A stretch of DNA of 64,000 bases from Pontibaca salina (GCF_016307205.1 NZ_JAEIJD010000007.1:62001-126000), one strand, 5' to 3'. Shown: positions 18,704-27,566, counted from the first letter of the stretch. The notes: a model not told the origin generated them from the sequence alone. Made by a program: numbers and translations.

Positions 18704-19927
18704 TTACTTGAAGGAGCTGCCAGCTCTGATGGCGCGGGTGAAGTGCTCGGCCAGTTTAGCGGCCTCATGCCCGGCGTCATGACGTGCCAGAACCCGCTGA
18801 CGCGCCGCCTGCCCCATTTCCGACAGTTTATCGCGCGGAGTCGCTGTCATATCCGCCACCGCTTGCGCCAAAGCATCAACATCGCCTGCTGGCACCAACC
18901 AACCGGTCTGCTGTGAGCGCACCAATTCTGGAATCCCCGCGATATAAGTGGCAATGACCGGACGGGCCATCGCCATCGCCTCCATCACCACCATCGGCAA
19001 CCCTTCGGCAAAGCTGGGAAGGATCAGTCCATGCGCGGACGCCAATTCGCGGCGCACACCCGCCTCGTCCAGCCAACCGGTCAATGTGATGCGCTCACCA
19101 AGATCGTGGCGCATGATTGCGGCCTCTAGCGCGGGGCGCATCTCACCATCCCCGACCAGAGTCAGGTGCAGGTCCAACTGGGTATCTCCTAGCCGGGCCA
19201 TCGCCTCGACCAACAACATCTGGCCTTTTTGCTCGACGAACCGCCCGATATTGACCAGCCGCATAGGGCCGTCGGGCAGTGGCGGCGGATCATTGAAGTG
19301 CGCTGGCTCAATAGTGCAATGCACGACATGCAATCGCGGCCATGTCTCGAATGCCGCCCAGCGGGCCAGTTGACTGCGCCCGAACTGGCTGACCGCAACG
19401 GCAAACGCAGCGTGGTCCAGCTTCGCCCCCAGAGACAGCGCTCGCGGCGCGTCAAACTCCTCCGGTCCATGAATGGTAAAGCTGTAACCCGGCCCGCCCA
19501 GCTCGTGCGCCAGCAAAGCAACGGCGGTGGCATTGGTGCCAAAATGGGCATGCATATGATCAATGCCGGCACTAGCACATCGCCGCGCAACGGCGGCGGC
19601 TTCGGCGAGATAGACCAGATGTCGCAGAATCCCGGGATCTGATATACGCCCCATCTGCCAAGCCTGCCGTAATGCGCGCCCAAAACGGTGTGGCGCGGAC
19701 AGAGCGCAAGTCAGCGTTTCGCGCAACAGACCCAAGGCGCCAAGATCGAGAACATATTCGGTCAGCGCCGCCTCTTCGCGATCCGCCGGGTCGACGAGTT
19801 CGCTCTCGCTGCGCCGCATCGCCAGCCGTACGATCCGTGCGCCCCCGGCTTCAAGCGCGCGCAGTTCACGCCGGATAAAGCTGTGCGAGGGCTGCGGATA
19901 GGTGTTCAGGATATATGCGATATTCAC
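18704..19927 (-). CDS. GT4 family glycosyltransferase (WcaL-like)
   Basis: A 407-residue GT-B enzyme. The N-terminal domain begins MNIAYILNTYPQPSHSFIRREL, cut here to its start, a pattern of colanic-acid-type transferases; it contains HMHAHFG and FTIHGPEEFD. The C-terminal domain has the donor-binding stretch NIGRFVEQKG and the retaining GT4 Glu pair in EGLPMVVMEAMA. It faces the flippase gene across a 184-bp gap (19928-20111) that probably holds divergent promoters. It converges with the preceding operon, 53 bp from its end. It likely adds one sugar of the repeat unit from a nucleotide-sugar donor. Confidence 0.9.
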   Translation of the reverse strand: MNIAYILNTYPQPSHSFIRRELRALEAGGARIVRLAMRRSESELVDPADREEAALTEYVLDLGALGLLRETLTCALSAPHRFGRALRQAWQMGRISDPGILRHLVYLAEAAAVARRCASAGIDHMHAHFGTNATAVALLAHELGGPGYSFTIHGPEEFDAPRALSLGAKLDHAAFAVAVSQFGRSQLARWAAFETWPRLHVVHCTIEPAHFNDPPPLPDGPMRLVNIGRFVEQKGQMLLVEAMARLGDTQLDLHLTLVGDGEMRPALEAAIMRHDLGERITLTGWLDEAGVRRELASAHGLILPSFAEGLPMVVMEAMAMARPVIATYIAGIPELVRSQQTGWLVPAGDVDALAQAVADMTATPRDKLSEMGQAARQRVLARHDAGHEAAKLAEHFTRAIRAGSSFK

Positions 19928-20111
19928 ACCGTCTCCTACTTTGATTAGCCAACGCTAACCTTTTGCGCGCACGGTGAAAAGTGCCGTAATTTCTTCATTT
20001 TTCCCGTGTATTCTGATCGCAGGGGATACCTATAGGATATTGGCCGCCCGATCAGCGCTACAGCATATTGACCCCCCTTGGTGCCGGGCCTAGCCTGAGC
20101 ACAATACCGCG

Positions 20112-21488
20112 ATGGGCATGGATTTGATGCAAGCAATCACCGGGGCATTTCGGGGCGACGGGCTGATGGCGCGCGGGCTGCGCAGCGCTTCATACGTGGT
20201 GTTTGGCTATGGTACCAGTCAGGCGCTGCGTCTGGCGTCCAACCTTATTCTGACCCGGCTGCTGTTTCCTGAAGCATTTGGTATGATGGCGCTGATAAGC
20301 GTTGTGCTGGTCGGACTGGCGTTGTTTTCGGATGTCGGTATTGGCCCGGCCATCGCGCAGAATGAGCGCGGAGACGATCCGGATTTTCTGAACACTGCCT
20401 GGTCGATTCAGGTTGTGCGCGGTTTCGGGTTATGGGCGCTTACCGGGGCGCTTGCGGTGCCGGTGGCCCGCTTCTACGACGCTCCAGAACTCGCACTTTA
20501 TCTGCCTTTGGCTGGAATTTCTCTGGCGATCTCGGGTTTTAACCCAACTCGGATTCATACGGCGCAACGGCACCTGCTGTTGGGCCGACTGACCGTGCTT
20601 GAGTTGTCCAGTCAACTGCTCAGCCTTGTGGTCGTGGTTGTCTTGGCGCTGATTATCAAGTCAGTTCTCGCGCTGGTGATTGGTGGCGTCGTATCCGCCG
20701 CCTTCATGTTAGCCTTGGCTCATTTTAACCTGCCCGGCCACAAAAACCGATTTCGCTGGGAACGCGCGGCGGCCGAGGAGCTGATCCGCTTTGGCAAGTG
20801 GATTTTTCTCTCCACGGCGTTCTCTTTTGTCAGCAGCCAAGGCGACCGTGCGATCCTTGGTCGGTTCTTAACGCTGGAGGCGCTTGGCTTCTATAATATC
20901 GGCTATTTCCTGGCCAGTTTTCCGACCATCCTTGGCCATACCATGACGCATAAGATATTGATTCCGGTCTATCGCGACCTTTGCCACGACGCGACTGGGT
21001 CAGGACAGCGTAAGCTGCGCATGATGCGCTTCGGCCTTAGCGCTATACTGTTGTCGATGCTTGCAATAATGGCCCTGTTTGGGCCGGCATTGGTCGAGTT
21101 TCTTTACGATGACCGTTACATGCTGGCGATGCCGATGGTGACGCTGATTGCATGCGCACAGATTCCTTCAATAATCGGTATGAGCTATGAGCAGGCCGCG
21201 CTTGCCGCCGGCGACAGCCGGTCTTATTTCTTGCTATCGGCGACGCGCGCCGTTCTACAGGTGTCGCTGCTGGTGGCGGGCGTATCGCTGTTCGGATTGA
21301 CCGGTGCCATCAGCGCAATGGGATTGGCGTTATTGTTGGCCTATCCTGTGCTCATTTGGTTATCACGCCGCCACCGCGTCTGGGACCCGTTGCACGATTT
21401 GCTGTTTTTCACCCTAGGTGCAGGATTGACCGCGCTAGCGCTCATATTGCACTGGAACCTGATCAGCGCGATGGCTAGCGCGCTCTGA
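20112..21488 (+). CDS. Oligosaccharide flippase (Wzx/MATE-like)
   Basis: A 458-residue polytopic membrane protein of the MOP superfamily, about 12-14 hydrophobic segments. The start of the core, GYGTSQALRLASNLILTRLL with LFPEAFGMMA next, is characteristic of Wzx-type flippases that move undecaprenyl-linked repeat units to the periplasmic face. With the polymerase at 1525 and the Wzz-like gene at 21542 it makes a Wzx/Wzy-dependent pathway. Several Met codons lie close together at 20112-20130; none has a strong Shine-Dalgarno, so the exact start is uncertain by a few residues. Confidence 0.9.
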   Translation: MGMDLMQAITGAFRGDGLMARGLRSASYVVFGYGTSQALRLASNLILTRLLFPEAFGMMALISVVLVGLALFSDVGIGPAIAQNERGDDPDFLNTAWSIQVVRGFGLWALTGALAVPVARFYDAPELALYLPLAGISLAISGFNPTRIHTAQRHLLLGRLTVLELSSQLLSLVVVVVLALIIKSVLALVIGGVVSAAFMLALAHFNLPGHKNRFRWERAAAEELIRFGKWIFLSTAFSFVSSQGDRAILGRFLTLEALGFYNIGYFLASFPTILGHTMTHKILIPVYRDLCHDATGSGQRKLRMMRFGLSAILLSMLAIMALFGPALVEFLYDDRYMLAMPMVTLIACAQIPSIIGMSYEQAALAAGDSRSYFLLSATRAVLQVSLLVAGVSLFGLTGAISAMGLALLLAYPVLIWLSRRHRVWDPLHDLLFFTLGAGLTALALILHWNLISAMASAL

Positions 21489-21541
21489 CGCGATGCGGAA
21501 ATTCGTTTGATACACTCCGGTTGCCGCCTTACAGGCAGGCG

Positions 21542-22783
21542 TCAACTTGTCCGTCGCCAAAACCAGCCGCGCTGGCGTGGCTCCGTTTCAAGATGCGGAA
21601 TCGATATCACCGGCTCAAGACCAGTTTCGCGCTCCATCTGCACCGCGCTGCGAATGACAGGTCGGCGCAAGTCTAACAGAAAGGCAATCAGAAGCGCCAA
21701 ACCGAGGCTTGCCACTCCGCCCATTGCCGCGACTTTCTTGCGGCTCCCACCTGTGGGGTAATCGGGCAATCCCGCAGGTTCAATAACCGTAAGCCGTTCG
21801 GCCTGTTGTTCGCTTTCAAGCCCAAAGCCGACTTCAGCCTCGGATTGTCGAGCCATCACCATGTCCAGTTGGCGCTGCACGTCGTCGCGCTCGCGCGTCA
21901 GCACATTCAATTCGCGCTCGATTTCCGGGGTAGTCTCGATCGATGCCATCAGGTCGTGGCGGCGATTTTCCAGCAGGCTCCGCTGTTCCGTCAGAATAGC
22001 CAACTCGTCATCGTAGTCTTGACGCAGACGCTGTGCCGTAGCATCCCGCGCAGTGCGGATCTCACGCTCTGCTTGGCGTTCGATCGCGATCGTTTCACGG
22101 TCAATCTCCAGAAGCGTCTGATTTATAGCGTCGATCTCCGCGCGCCGCGACTCGACGCTGCCGGGCAGAGAAACGTCATGCGTATTACGAAAGTCAACGA
22201 TACGATCTTCAAGCGCTGCCAATTCCGTGCGCAATACCCGTTCCCGCTCCGCAAAAAATTTCAGCGTCTCGCGGGCCTGCAGAATCCGCGAATCGACGCT
22301 CAGCTCAATAATGCGCTGAGAGATCTCGCGCGCAACCGCCTGTGCCAGCTCTGGGCTTGACATTTCGGCACTGACCGTCAGCACGGAGATGGCGCCGTCA
22401 TCGCTATATCCGGTACGCGCTGCTGCCACCACATCGATGCCTACCGAACGGCGGAAGAGATTGACCTTTTCATTCGGGGTTAATGGTAGGTTTGAGTAGA
22501 GTCCGAGTTTTTCGATCAATTCAAAGATACTGCCACGCGTCATCAACTGTTGCTCGACAAGTTGAAGCCGCCGCGCCGATGTTCCCTGGACAGTTGAGCG
22601 CGCCAATTCATCTGCGACCTTCGGCCGGGCCAGTTGAAGCACTTGGTATGACGTGTAGACATGAGGACGTGAAAGCGCGAAATAAACTGACGCGAGACAG
22701 CCCAACAGCACGATCAAACCAATCAGAATCGCGCGCCTGCGCACGAGATCTATAATATCTTCAAAGCTGTGTATCGGCCCCAT
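21542..22783 (-). CDS. Chain-length determinant (Wzz/GumC-like PCP family)
   Basis: A 413-residue inner-membrane protein with two transmembrane segments (about 19-38 and 363-382) flanking a periplasmic coiled-coil-rich body (about 170-330, many Glu/Arg heptads). The Wzz domain start (SFEDIIDLVRRRAILIG) and the Pro/Gly-rich PAGLPDYPTGG before the second membrane segment are typical. It would set polymer length and gate export. It is the last gene of a three-gene minus-strand operon with the ATPase-like gene (22848) and the initiating transferase (23812). It lacks a fused kinase domain; the separate gene upstream corresponds to it. Confidence 0.9.
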   Translation of the reverse strand: MGPIHSFEDIIDLVRRRAILIGLIVLLGCLASVYFALSRPHVYTSYQVLQLARPKVADELARSTVQGTSARRLQLVEQQLMTRGSIFELIEKLGLYSNLPLTPNEKVNLFRRSVGIDVVAAARTGYSDDGAISVLTVSAEMSSPELAQAVAREISQRIIELSVDSRILQARETLKFFAERERVLRTELAALEDRIVDFRNTHDVSLPGSVESRRAEIDAINQTLLEIDRETIAIERQAEREIRTARDATAQRLRQDYDDELAILTEQRSLLENRRHDLMASIETTPEIERELNVLTRERDDVQRQLDMVMARQSEAEVGFGLESEQQAERLTVIEPAGLPDYPTGGSRKKVAAMGGVASLGLALLIAFLLDLRRPVIRSAVQMERETGLEPVISIPHLETEPRQRGWFWRRTS

Positions 22784-22847
22784 ATTGCGACCTTTCTACC
22801 CTTAAAACCAAGTACTCATATGCGAAACGGCGCTTTGACTATCTCTC

Positions 22848-23678
22848 TCACCCGGAACGGCGCGCTCGGTTCAGGATAACTCCCAATAACGGGCTCTGTC
22901 CCTCCAATATGCGTTCACAAGCAGCAATCTCGCGCGCAAGGGTGCGGGTGCCGTCGGTTACCAGTAGAACCCCGTCAAGTTGCGGCAGGAATGCAGCCAG
23001 ATCATCATGTTCGAGAACCGCCGGAAAATCGTAGAGTATTGCGTCAGGACGCAATGCCGCGTTCATGCGCACCAGCGAGTCCGCGCTGCGGGGGTCGTGA
23101 AACACCTCGGCCGCGCCGCGATCGACCTTATATGCCTGCCCGACAGCAAGCGTGTCACTGGTGCGCATGAGATGTTGATCGATACCAATGCGTCCCGACA
23201 GAAAATCGGGCAGATCGCCATGGCGGGCTAAATCCAGCGCCGTGGCAATCCCCGGATTCCGCTGGTTCATATCCATCAAGACCGTTCTACTGCCCGGCAC
23301 GCGGGCAATGCTTTGAGCTAGATTAACTGCCGTAAACGTTGTCCCGCAACCCGATGTCGGCGCCGCGATCGCAATACGGTTCCAGCCATGCGACCGCAAT
23401 GATTGCAATAACCGCGTGCGCAGCAGGTCGAATGCACTGCGGGCGGGATCCGGACGGAAAAAATCAGCCAAAAGCATCCTGCGCGCGGGGTTTCCACGCC
23501 GGTCTGGGCGCATCAGCGGCAGCCCCTCAAAGTGCCGTGCGGGATCCCCCGCGTCCAATGGCAGCAAAGCCATCGACTCGGCCCGCACCAGCGGATCATT
23601 CGAGGGCATGACCTTGGCAGATTCGGCATCGGTATAATTTTGTCGATCGTAGAGTTTTTTGCCCGACATCTGCGTCAT
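22848..23678 (-). CDS. CpsD/CapB-like bacterial tyrosine-kinase-family protein, degenerate P-loop
   Basis: A 276-residue cytoplasmic P-loop protein of the BY-kinase/MinD group, the partner of the Wzz-like protein encoded next. The nucleotide-binding start IAIAAPTSGCGTTFTAVNLA fits the family except that the Walker A lysine is replaced by Thr113 (codon ACA). A Walker A'-like stretch follows (VLMDMNQRNPG) and a late strand reads ILYDFPAV. The C-terminus (VILNRARRSG) lacks the tyrosine cluster that is autophosphorylated in active kinases. It may therefore be a structural regulator of chain length, not a kinase. The start at 23678 has AGGTAA six bases upstream. Confidence 0.82.
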   Translation of the reverse strand: MTQMSGKKLYDRQNYTDAESAKVMPSNDPLVRAESMALLPLDAGDPARHFEGLPLMRPDRRGNPARRMLLADFFRPDPARSAFDLLRTRLLQSLRSHGWNRIAIAAPTSGCGTTFTAVNLAQSIARVPGSRTVLMDMNQRNPGIATALDLARHGDLPDFLSGRIGIDQHLMRTSDTLAVGQAYKVDRGAAEVFHDPRSADSLVRMNAALRPDAILYDFPAVLEHDDLAAFLPQLDGVLLVTDGTRTLAREIAACERILEGQSPLLGVILNRARRSG

Positions 23679-23811
23679 CTGTTACCTGATATCCAAATTA
23701 TACCGTGGCCCCCAATGGATTTATCCGATCTTATAATCGTGCCAACATACTGAAGCATCCGTTGCATTATGCCCAAGTCTTCCACAAGATATAAGCGAAA
23801 GTCATGCCGCC

Positions 23812-24600
23812 TCAATACCCTGTCCGGCGTAATACCACGCCGACTGTGCGCAACAGCAACGCCATATCGCCACGGCACGATAGGTCGGCATAATAGGTTG
23901 CATCAAGTCGCGCGCGATCAGCAAACTCGCCCTCATTACGCGCGGACACCTGCCAAAGCCCTGTCAGACCCGGTCTGAGCGCGAAATATGGTTCAGGATC
24001 ACCATAAAGCACTAACTGCTCCGGTAGCATGGGGCGCGGTCCGACAATGCTCATTTCACCTTTGAGAACGTTCCACAATTGCGGCAGTTCATCCAAGGAG
24101 GAAGCCCGTAATACCGCGCCCAATCGTGTCACCCTGGGGTCGTGGCGCAGCTTTTGCGTGGTGCGCCATTCCTCGGCAAGCACAGGATCGTTTTCGAGAT
24201 AGTGGCCTAGCAGCTGATCGGCATCACGCACCATCGAACGCAACTTGACGATCCAGAAGATGCGCCCGTCCTTGCCTAAACGGGCTTGTCGATAAAACGG
24301 CTGACCGCCCTCGATCCACAAGGCTAGTGCGCACAGCAGGATAATCGGTAACGTGACCGGCAAGGCCGCAAGCAAAAACAACAGGTCAAGGACAGGTTTA
24401 CCGATGTACCGATAGATCCTCCGCCGCAAAACAATCTTCTGTCGATCTGAAATCGGCGTCTTTGAAGGTCGATCGGACTCGAAAACCGTGCTGCCGTTCT
24501 CGCCCGACGGGCTTAACCTCAGCGGTGCGTCGTCACGCCTAAGATCAACCTTTGAGCCAATAATCGGAGTGGGACCAATCTTAAAATCAACATTCTTCAT
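23812..24600 (-). CDS. Undecaprenyl-phosphate sugar-1-phosphate transferase (ExoY/WcaJ-like)
   Basis: A 262-residue monotopic phosphoglycosyl transferase, the probable first committed enzyme of the repeat unit, moving sugar-1-phosphate from UDP-sugar to undecaprenyl phosphate. Family marks are the re-entrant hydrophobic helix at about 70-92, KLRSM at 119-123, LDELPQLWNVLKGEMS followed by the GPRP motif, and the C-terminal RPGLTGLWQV. The first 60 residues are hydrophilic and specific. I chose the ATG at 24600 (G-rich stretch upstream); an in-frame ATG at 24648 would add 16 residues. First gene of the Wzz operon. Confidence 0.92.
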   Translation of the reverse strand: MKNVDFKIGPTPIIGSKVDLRRDDAPLRLSPSGENGSTVFESDRPSKTPISDRQKIVLRRRIYRYIGKPVLDLLFLLAALPVTLPIILLCALALWIEGGQPFYRQARLGKDGRIFWIVKLRSMVRDADQLLGHYLENDPVLAEEWRTTQKLRHDPRVTRLGAVLRASSLDELPQLWNVLKGEMSIVGPRPMLPEQLVLYGDPEPYFALRPGLTGLWQVSARNEGEFADRARLDATYYADLSCRGDMALLLRTVGVVLRRTGY

Positions 24601-25088
24601 AATTGCCCCCCAAAGAGCAATCTCCGTCAACTCGGAGTCCGGGCTCAAGACAGCAAAACTTGCCCGACACTTTTAAAATCAATTTAACCAGAGACCATAC
24701 CTCTGGGCACATGTCCTCGATCAGATAAAACTTCGCGCTCTGGTCTAGTATTTAGGCGCCTTCTTCCACCTTTAGGGCGTTGCGTGACCGTTACGAATAA
24801 GGTCACATCCTGCAACAGATACGTAAGGAATGCTTTCTCTAGAAGCTCTTTCTTTCTACCCGGTTTACAGCTTGAGCAGGGTAACAATGAAGAGGCGAAT
24901 CGATCAAGCAGGGTATTCACTACCTTATCACCGGCCTGATGAGGAATAGTACAGAAGCTATGCGACTTTTCCTAACTCATGTAACGCGACGCTTCTCCAA
25001 CTTGGGAACCGCCCCGTGCGTTGTAGATTCGCCTTGGCTGTGCTTGATATTTCCGACAGATGATCAAGAATTGCAACAGACAAGAGCG
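24601..25088. other. 488-bp intergenic region, AT-rich, probable divergent promoters
   Basis: This gap separates the exopolysaccharide operon (minus strand) from the DgoK-like gene (plus strand). I see no credible gene; a 78-codon open frame on the minus strand (24684-24920) has no family features. The part next to the initiating transferase is AT-rich (AAAATCAATTTAA at about 24676) and holds a perfect inverted repeat (24688-24706), so promoters for both directions are plausible. The frame of the DgoK-like gene is open back to 24939, but homology starts only at 25089. Confidence 0.5.
24688..24706. repeat. Inverted repeat upstream of the Wzz operon
   Basis: Arms CCAGAG (24688-24693) and CTCTGG (24701-24706) flank ACCATAC. 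CTCTGG recurs about 35 bp further on. It lies 88 bp upstream of the ExoY-like start, where an operator would be expected. No regulator family can be named. Confidence 0.25.
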
Positions 25089-25967
25089 ATGAATTCAACG
25101 ATGCAGAAAAATGATATTGGCGTCAACTGGATCGCAGTCGAAATTCGGGCCGAAACTCTCAAAGCGTGGGCCATGAAAGACACCCGCGCCTTGGCTTCCT
25201 CCACAGCCAATCGGACACAGAGCGGATTGGAGAGCGAGCTACTGGCATTGATCGGTCACTGGTTGACGGCAAATGTTAGAATAGATGTGGTCGCATGCGG
25301 CCCGAGCGAGGCGCCGCTGCACCCCATTCCCGCCAAACCGGCCGAACTATCGGCAGTTGCGGCAGCGATAGCGGATAAACGGGTTGCCCTGTCATATCTG
25401 CCGGGCCTGTCTCAGACCGCACCACCGGCAATAATGCAGGGGCCGGAAACCCACATTGCCGGCTTTCTGTCGCTGAATCCTGGCTGGGACGGGGTAATCT
25501 GTCTACCCGGAGCGCAGACAGTCTGGGCCCATGTCAGCGCCGGAGAAGTCGTCAGCTTTCAGAGCTTTCTTACTCTCGGCCTTATCCAAACTCTGTCGCG
25601 TGACCTCCAGATCTCCGGATGTGGTGCAGAATTCGGGAATGACGACCCTGCCTTCGCCGAGGCTGTCAACGAAACGCTAACGCGCCCAGAGAGGCTGGCG
25701 ACGCGCCTGGCGGCCATCCCGGCACAACACCGCCTGACTGGGCAGACCCACAAGACCGGATATGCACAGCTCTTGGGGTTTTTGATCGGGGCTGAACTGG
25801 CAGCGGCGCGGCCCTATTGGCTGGGTCAACAGCTTGCGGTGATTGGCGACAATGACGCTGCATCGGCTTATCAACGCGCCTTGTCTCTTCAGGGCGCGCC
25901 GAGCGTGCTGGCCGATGATACCGCCACCCTGCTAAAAGGCATGGCAGAGCGCCGTATTATCCTTTAA
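25089..25967 (+). CDS. 2-dehydro-3-deoxygalactonokinase-like protein, probably inactive
   Basis: A 292-residue protein, the same length as DgoK of the galactonate pathway, which phosphorylates 2-keto-3-deoxygalactonate. Shared marks are the N-terminal NWIAV strand, VVACGP, SYLPGLSQTAPP, QGPETHIAGFL, GVICLPGAQTVW and FLIGAEL. The ATP phosphate-binding loop that in active kinases reads Asp-Trp-Gly-Thr-Ser is here Glu-Ile-Arg-Ala-Glu (residues 18-22), so catalysis is doubtful. No other galactonate genes are nearby. The open frame extends to 24939 but only the part from ATG 25089 resembles the family. It could act as a sugar-acid binding protein or be decaying. Confidence 0.65.
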   Translation: MNSTMQKNDIGVNWIAVEIRAETLKAWAMKDTRALASSTANRTQSGLESELLALIGHWLTANVRIDVVACGPSEAPLHPIPAKPAELSAVAAAIADKRVALSYLPGLSQTAPPAIMQGPETHIAGFLSLNPGWDGVICLPGAQTVWAHVSAGEVVSFQSFLTLGLIQTLSRDLQISGCGAEFGNDDPAFAEAVNETLTRPERLATRLAAIPAQHRLTGQTHKTGYAQLLGFLIGAELAAARPYWLGQQLAVIGDNDAASAYQRALSLQGAPSVLADDTATLLKGMAERRIIL

Positions 25968-26069
25968 TCTCAGCGCCATACCCGTTATAGTAAGTGTATC
26001 ACATGAAGCGGCCACTCTGCTGGGAGATTAAGGTGGTTGCGGAATTCGACTTGCCTTGCATGATACAGG

Positions 26070-26097
26070 TCCGCGCCAGCATTGTGGCTGGCGCGGA
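26070..26097. other. Strong 11-bp RNA hairpin ahead of the HAD gene
   Basis: CCGCGCCAGC at 26071-26080 and GCTGGCGCGG at 26087-26096 are perfect complements with a six-base loop ATTGTG; a flanking T-A pair extends the stem to 11 bp. Only ATTC follows, not a T-run, so this is not a classic intrinsic terminator. It ends 48 bp before the HAD start codon and could be a 5' leader structure, an RNase-processing site or a Rho-independent-like pause site at the end of the DgoK-like transcript. Confidence 0.5.
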
Positions 26098-26145
26098 TTC
26101 ATGGGAAGTGATGCGGCACAACCTGCTTTTTTCGATGAGGAGCGC

Positions 26146-27021
26146 ATGACACAAATCATTCAATCTCTTGACGAGATCCAGTCACAGTATCCGGCGATGT
26201 TCGTTGATCTCTGGGGCTGTGTTCATGATGGCGTGCGCGCCCTGCCCGATGCCGTCGCGGCCTTGCAGGCCTACCGCAAAAGCGGCGGCGTCGTGGTTCT
26301 GGTGACCAATTCGCCCAAACCCCGCGCTGGGGTCGAACGGCAACTGACGGCGGTCGGCGTGCCGGACGATGCTTGGGACGCCATTGCCAGTTCCGGCGAC
26401 AGCGCCCGTGCCGCCATGTTCGAGGGCGTTGTCGGTAAAAAGGTCTGGTTCATGGGAGATTGGGAGCGCGACGGCGGTTTCTTCGATCCGATGCAAGTGA
26501 TCAGTGATCCGGTGGCGATCGAACGGGTTCCGCTGGAAGAGGCCGAAGGCATCGTTTGCAGCGGTCTGTTCCCCGACCAGTCCAAACCGGAAGAAAGCCG
26601 GCCCCAGTTTCTTTACGCCAAGCAGAAGGGGCTGAAACTGCTTTGCGCGAATCCCGATATCGTCGTCGATCGGGGCGACACCCGGGAATGGTGCGCCGGG
26701 GCGCTGGCGCAGCTTTATACCGAGATGGGTGGCGAAAGTTTTTATTTCGGCAAGCCGCACCCGCCAATCTATGATCTGGCCCGCCGCCGTCTGGCTGCGC
26801 TGGGGCGCGATGTCGAGACGGGTTCGATTCTTGCCATCGGCGATGGCGTGCAGACCGATATTCTGGGTGCGATGGGTGAAGGTATCGATTCTCTTTTCAT
26901 CAGCGGCGGACTGGCCCTGAAAGAAACCAACACCACGCATCAACCGGATGAAACTGCACTAAGGTCTTATCTCGAAAAGGAAAAGGTAGAGCCGACCTTC
27001 ACCATCGGCGCGTTGCGCTGA
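26146..27021 (+). CDS. HAD-superfamily hydrolase (TIGR01459-like, class IIA)
   Basis: A 291-residue phosphatase of the NagD-like HAD-IIA group. Motif I is DLWGCVHDG at 21-29 (nucleophile Asp21), the threonine/serine strand is VLVTNSPKPR, and the metal-binding motif is GDGVQTDILGA near 231-241. This subgroup is common in alphaproteobacteria; its substrate is not established. The start at 26146 has GAGG nearby; earlier in-frame codons have no homology. The next gene, a MaoC hydratase, starts 102 bp downstream. Confidence 0.85.
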   Translation: MTQIIQSLDEIQSQYPAMFVDLWGCVHDGVRALPDAVAALQAYRKSGGVVVLVTNSPKPRAGVERQLTAVGVPDDAWDAIASSGDSARAAMFEGVVGKKVWFMGDWERDGGFFDPMQVISDPVAIERVPLEEAEGIVCSGLFPDQSKPEESRPQFLYAKQKGLKLLCANPDIVVDRGDTREWCAGALAQLYTEMGGESFYFGKPHPPIYDLARRRLAALGRDVETGSILAIGDGVQTDILGAMGEGIDSLFISGGLALKETNTTHQPDETALRSYLEKEKVEPTFTIGALR

Positions 27022-27122
27022 TGTTTTTAGGGCTTGATTTTCTGCGCTCGCAAAGCAATAAAGTTACGCAAGCAGGGCCTGTGAGGTCCTTTAATTGCTG
27101 CGGCGATCAGAGCGAGGAAATC

Positions 27123-27566
27123 ATGTTGGACAATCTGCCCCGTGGAACGATCTGTATCGAAGACATCGAAATGGGCATGACGCGCCATTTGCGAAAAACC
27201 GTAACCGATGCGGATATCGAGTTGTTCGCGCAGATCTCGACCGATCGCAATCCGGTGCATCTGGATGATGATTATGCCCGTGACACTATCTTCCAGGGGC
27301 GGATCGCCCACGGCATGCTCACTGCGGGGTTGATCTCGGCGGTGATCGGAGAGCAATTGCCGGGGCACGGCACCGTCTATATGGGCCAGTCACTGAAATT
27401 CCTTGGCCCCGTGCGCCCCGGTGACATGGTCTATGCCGAAGTCAAGGTGATCGACATCGACATCTCCAAGCGCCGCGTCAAGCTGGACTGCCATTGCGAG
27501 GTTGACGGCAAGAAGGTGCTGGTGGGCGAGGCCATGGTCCTGGCACCGTCGCGCAAGTTTGATTGA
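27123..27566 (+). CDS. MaoC-family (R)-specific hydratase
   Basis: A 147-residue hotdog-fold protein. The hydratase signature is complete: Asp and His in STDRNPVHLDDDYAR and GRIAHGML, as in PhaJ-type enoyl-CoA hydratases that make (R)-3-hydroxyacyl-CoA. GAGGAAAT just upstream supports ATG 27123. It stands alone between a HAD hydrolase and ribF; a weak hairpin with a T-rich tail follows at 27647. The true substrate could be an acyl-CoA from fatty acid, polyhydroxyalkanoate or amino-acid metabolism. Confidence 0.85.
   Translation: MLDNLPRGTICIEDIEMGMTRHLRKTVTDADIELFAQISTDRNPVHLDDDYARDTIFQGRIAHGMLTAGLISAVIGEQLPGHGTVYMGQSLKFLGPVRPGDMVYAEVKVIDIDISKRRVKLDCHCEVDGKKVLVGEAMVLAPSRKFD

Noticed and set aside
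24684-24920. 78-codon minus-strand frame in the 488-bp gap
   Set aside because: No family features and no ribosome-binding site; it overlaps probable promoters.
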